Source of the DNA: a virus
Virus record (IMG/VR): IMGVR_UViG_3300046028_001991
Location: 1 to 22,212 of that record
Direction: 5' to 3' (one strand)
DNA length: 22,212 nucleotides
In this document: piece after piece, positions 21,657-22,212 of the stretch
How positions within the stretch are numbered: position 1 is the first letter of the stretch
Layout of the letters: each line of letters opens with the position of its first letter
Made by a program: the position numbers and the translations under genes
Notes under the pieces: generated by a model
What the model saw: only the letters and a program-made list of their open reading frames with translations
Told to the model about the DNA's origin: nothing
The model's database searches: none

Positions 21657-22087
21657 AGGAATGCCCTCATAGCAAGTGGATCACCGGTCAGCTTCGCAAT
21701 CACTTCGTGATCGTTCAGGACCATAAACAAGGCGGATTCTTCGTTCGCGTCTTCACCGGGAACGTGGATCTCCCAACGGTCACCGCCCCACTTGGGGACG
21801 CGGATAAAGTCGCCCACGTCAGCCCAGCTACCTTCAGGCCATGAGGCCATCGTGTCGCGGTGCTTATACGCCAGCGGACCAATCTCAATGACCTTGGCCA
21901 CCATGTTTTGCCACTTTTCGGTTTCCTTGGTCTCTTCGACCAAGATAATTCCAGATGCAGTTGTTGCCTTTTTTGTTCGGCGGAGCTGTACCAAAATACG
22001 CCCACCAAGAGGTTTTGCACCGGGATCTACGCTCGGAAATGCCCAAGCCATCTCAGCTTCGTTAGAAGCTACCGGGTTATTACTCAT
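21653..22087 (-). CDS. GroES-like co-chaperonin, 144 aa
   Basis: The Cpn10 fold is recognisable: PLGGRILVQLRR at residues 26-37, the mobile loop KKATTASGIILVEETKETEK (39-58) with Ile47-Ile48-Leu49 in the place of the GroEL-binding Ile-Val-Leu, then MVAKVIEIGP, VGDFIRVPKWGGDRWE, and the final strand NDHEVIAKL. It should cap the host GroEL and adapt it to a phage substrate, as T4 gp31 does for its capsid protein; the nearby capsid gene makes that substrate likely here. At 144 aa it is longer than bacterial GroES (about 97) and T4 gp31 (111), owing to an N-terminal extension, a roof-like insert near 72-88 (HRDTMASWPEGSW) and a tail after 132. It overlaps the preceding gene by 8 bases and the scaffold by ATGA. 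Confidence 0.9.
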   Translation of the reverse strand: MSNNPVASNEAEMAWAFPSVDPGAKPLGGRILVQLRRTKKATTASGIILVEETKETEKWQNMVAKVIEIGPLAYKHRDTMASWPEGSWADVGDFIRVPKWGGDRWEIHVPGEDANEESALFMVLNDHEVIAKLTGDPLAMRAFL

Positions 22088-22212
22088 TCTTATCTTCTTC
22101 CATCAGGTTGTTTAGGATGTCGAGGGACTCTTGCAGTCCCGCGTTGTGACCGACCAAGCGGATATAAGACTCCCAGTTCGTCGCATTACCAGCAACGAGG
22201 GACGAGGCACCC
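22080..22212 (-). CDS. C-terminal end of an unidentified small phage protein (partial)
   Basis: One minus-strand frame stays open from the window edge to the TAA at 22082-22080, giving 43 residues. It contains VAGNATNWESYIRLVGHNAG, then LQESLDILNNLMEEDKNE. This looks like a helical C-terminus of the type found in short accessory proteins beside portal genes. The stop lies 8 bases inside the co-chaperonin gene, so the two are translationally coupled. Too little is visible to name it. The other two frames in this stretch contain early stops. Confidence 0.7.
   Translation of the reverse strand, partial: GASSLVAGNATNWESYIRLVGHNAGLQESLDILNNLMEEDKNE

Noticed and set aside
22124-22140. Perfect GGGACT-CTTGC-AGTCCC hairpin
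   Set aside because: It lies within a coding frame and has no T-run on either side; likely chance.

Overview
The window looks like the virion-morphogenesis and lysis part of a tailed phage genome (Caudoviricetes), probably podovirus-like. All 28 genes I can support lie on the minus strand, packed head to tail with 0-70 base gaps or start/stop overlaps. They therefore read from the right end (22212) to the left end (1). There is no tRNA, integrase, IS element or CRISPR array, and no sign of a cellular gene block. The base composition is fairly GC-rich outside two fibre tips. Several proteins resemble families I associate with uncultivated freshwater phages of Gram-negative bacteria. The host is therefore inferred only loosely (Proteobacteria, perhaps Burkholderiales).

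Reading in transcription order. Head module (22212-16055): the C-terminus of an unidentified gene, a GroES-like co-chaperonin, a scaffolding-like protein, a conserved 180-aa protein, a decoration-like protein, the major capsid protein followed by a strong intrinsic terminator, a beta-rich structural protein, a repetitive KGG-motif protein followed by a second hairpin, and two small proteins. Neck and fibre module (16055-7103): a C1q-like tipped fibre, a KGG-type/DUF6321-like protein, a neck adaptor with a discoidin-like insert, a Cys4 putative zinc protein, two very long fibres (763 and 997 aa) and a small conserved protein. Lysis cassette (7048-5791): a 53-aa mini-gene, an XhlA-like small membrane protein, a GTA-type 3-TM holin and an M15 peptidase endolysin. 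Tail-tube module (5779-1): a SU10-type adaptor, a 498-aa fibre-like protein, a nozzle/tail-tubular-B-like protein with nested insertions, an 86-aa conserved protein, a ferritin-like diiron protein (PF10118-like), a 161-aa unknown, and the first codons of the next gene. Portal and terminase are not seen and may lie beyond 22212. Internal virion proteins may lie to the left.

How the genes work together: GroES-like plus scaffold plus capsid plus decoration proteins build the head. The two adaptor-like proteins and the nozzle form the neck and short tail. Four fibre-like proteins give host recognition, and the holin/M15/XhlA set gives lysis. Eleven junctions use ATGA, TAATG or short overlaps, implying translational coupling. 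Strong Shine-Dalgarno sequences and a terminator mark the capsid genes. The most unusual items are the phage-borne diiron protein, the nested insertions in the nozzle protein, and the composition break inside the 997-aa fibre.
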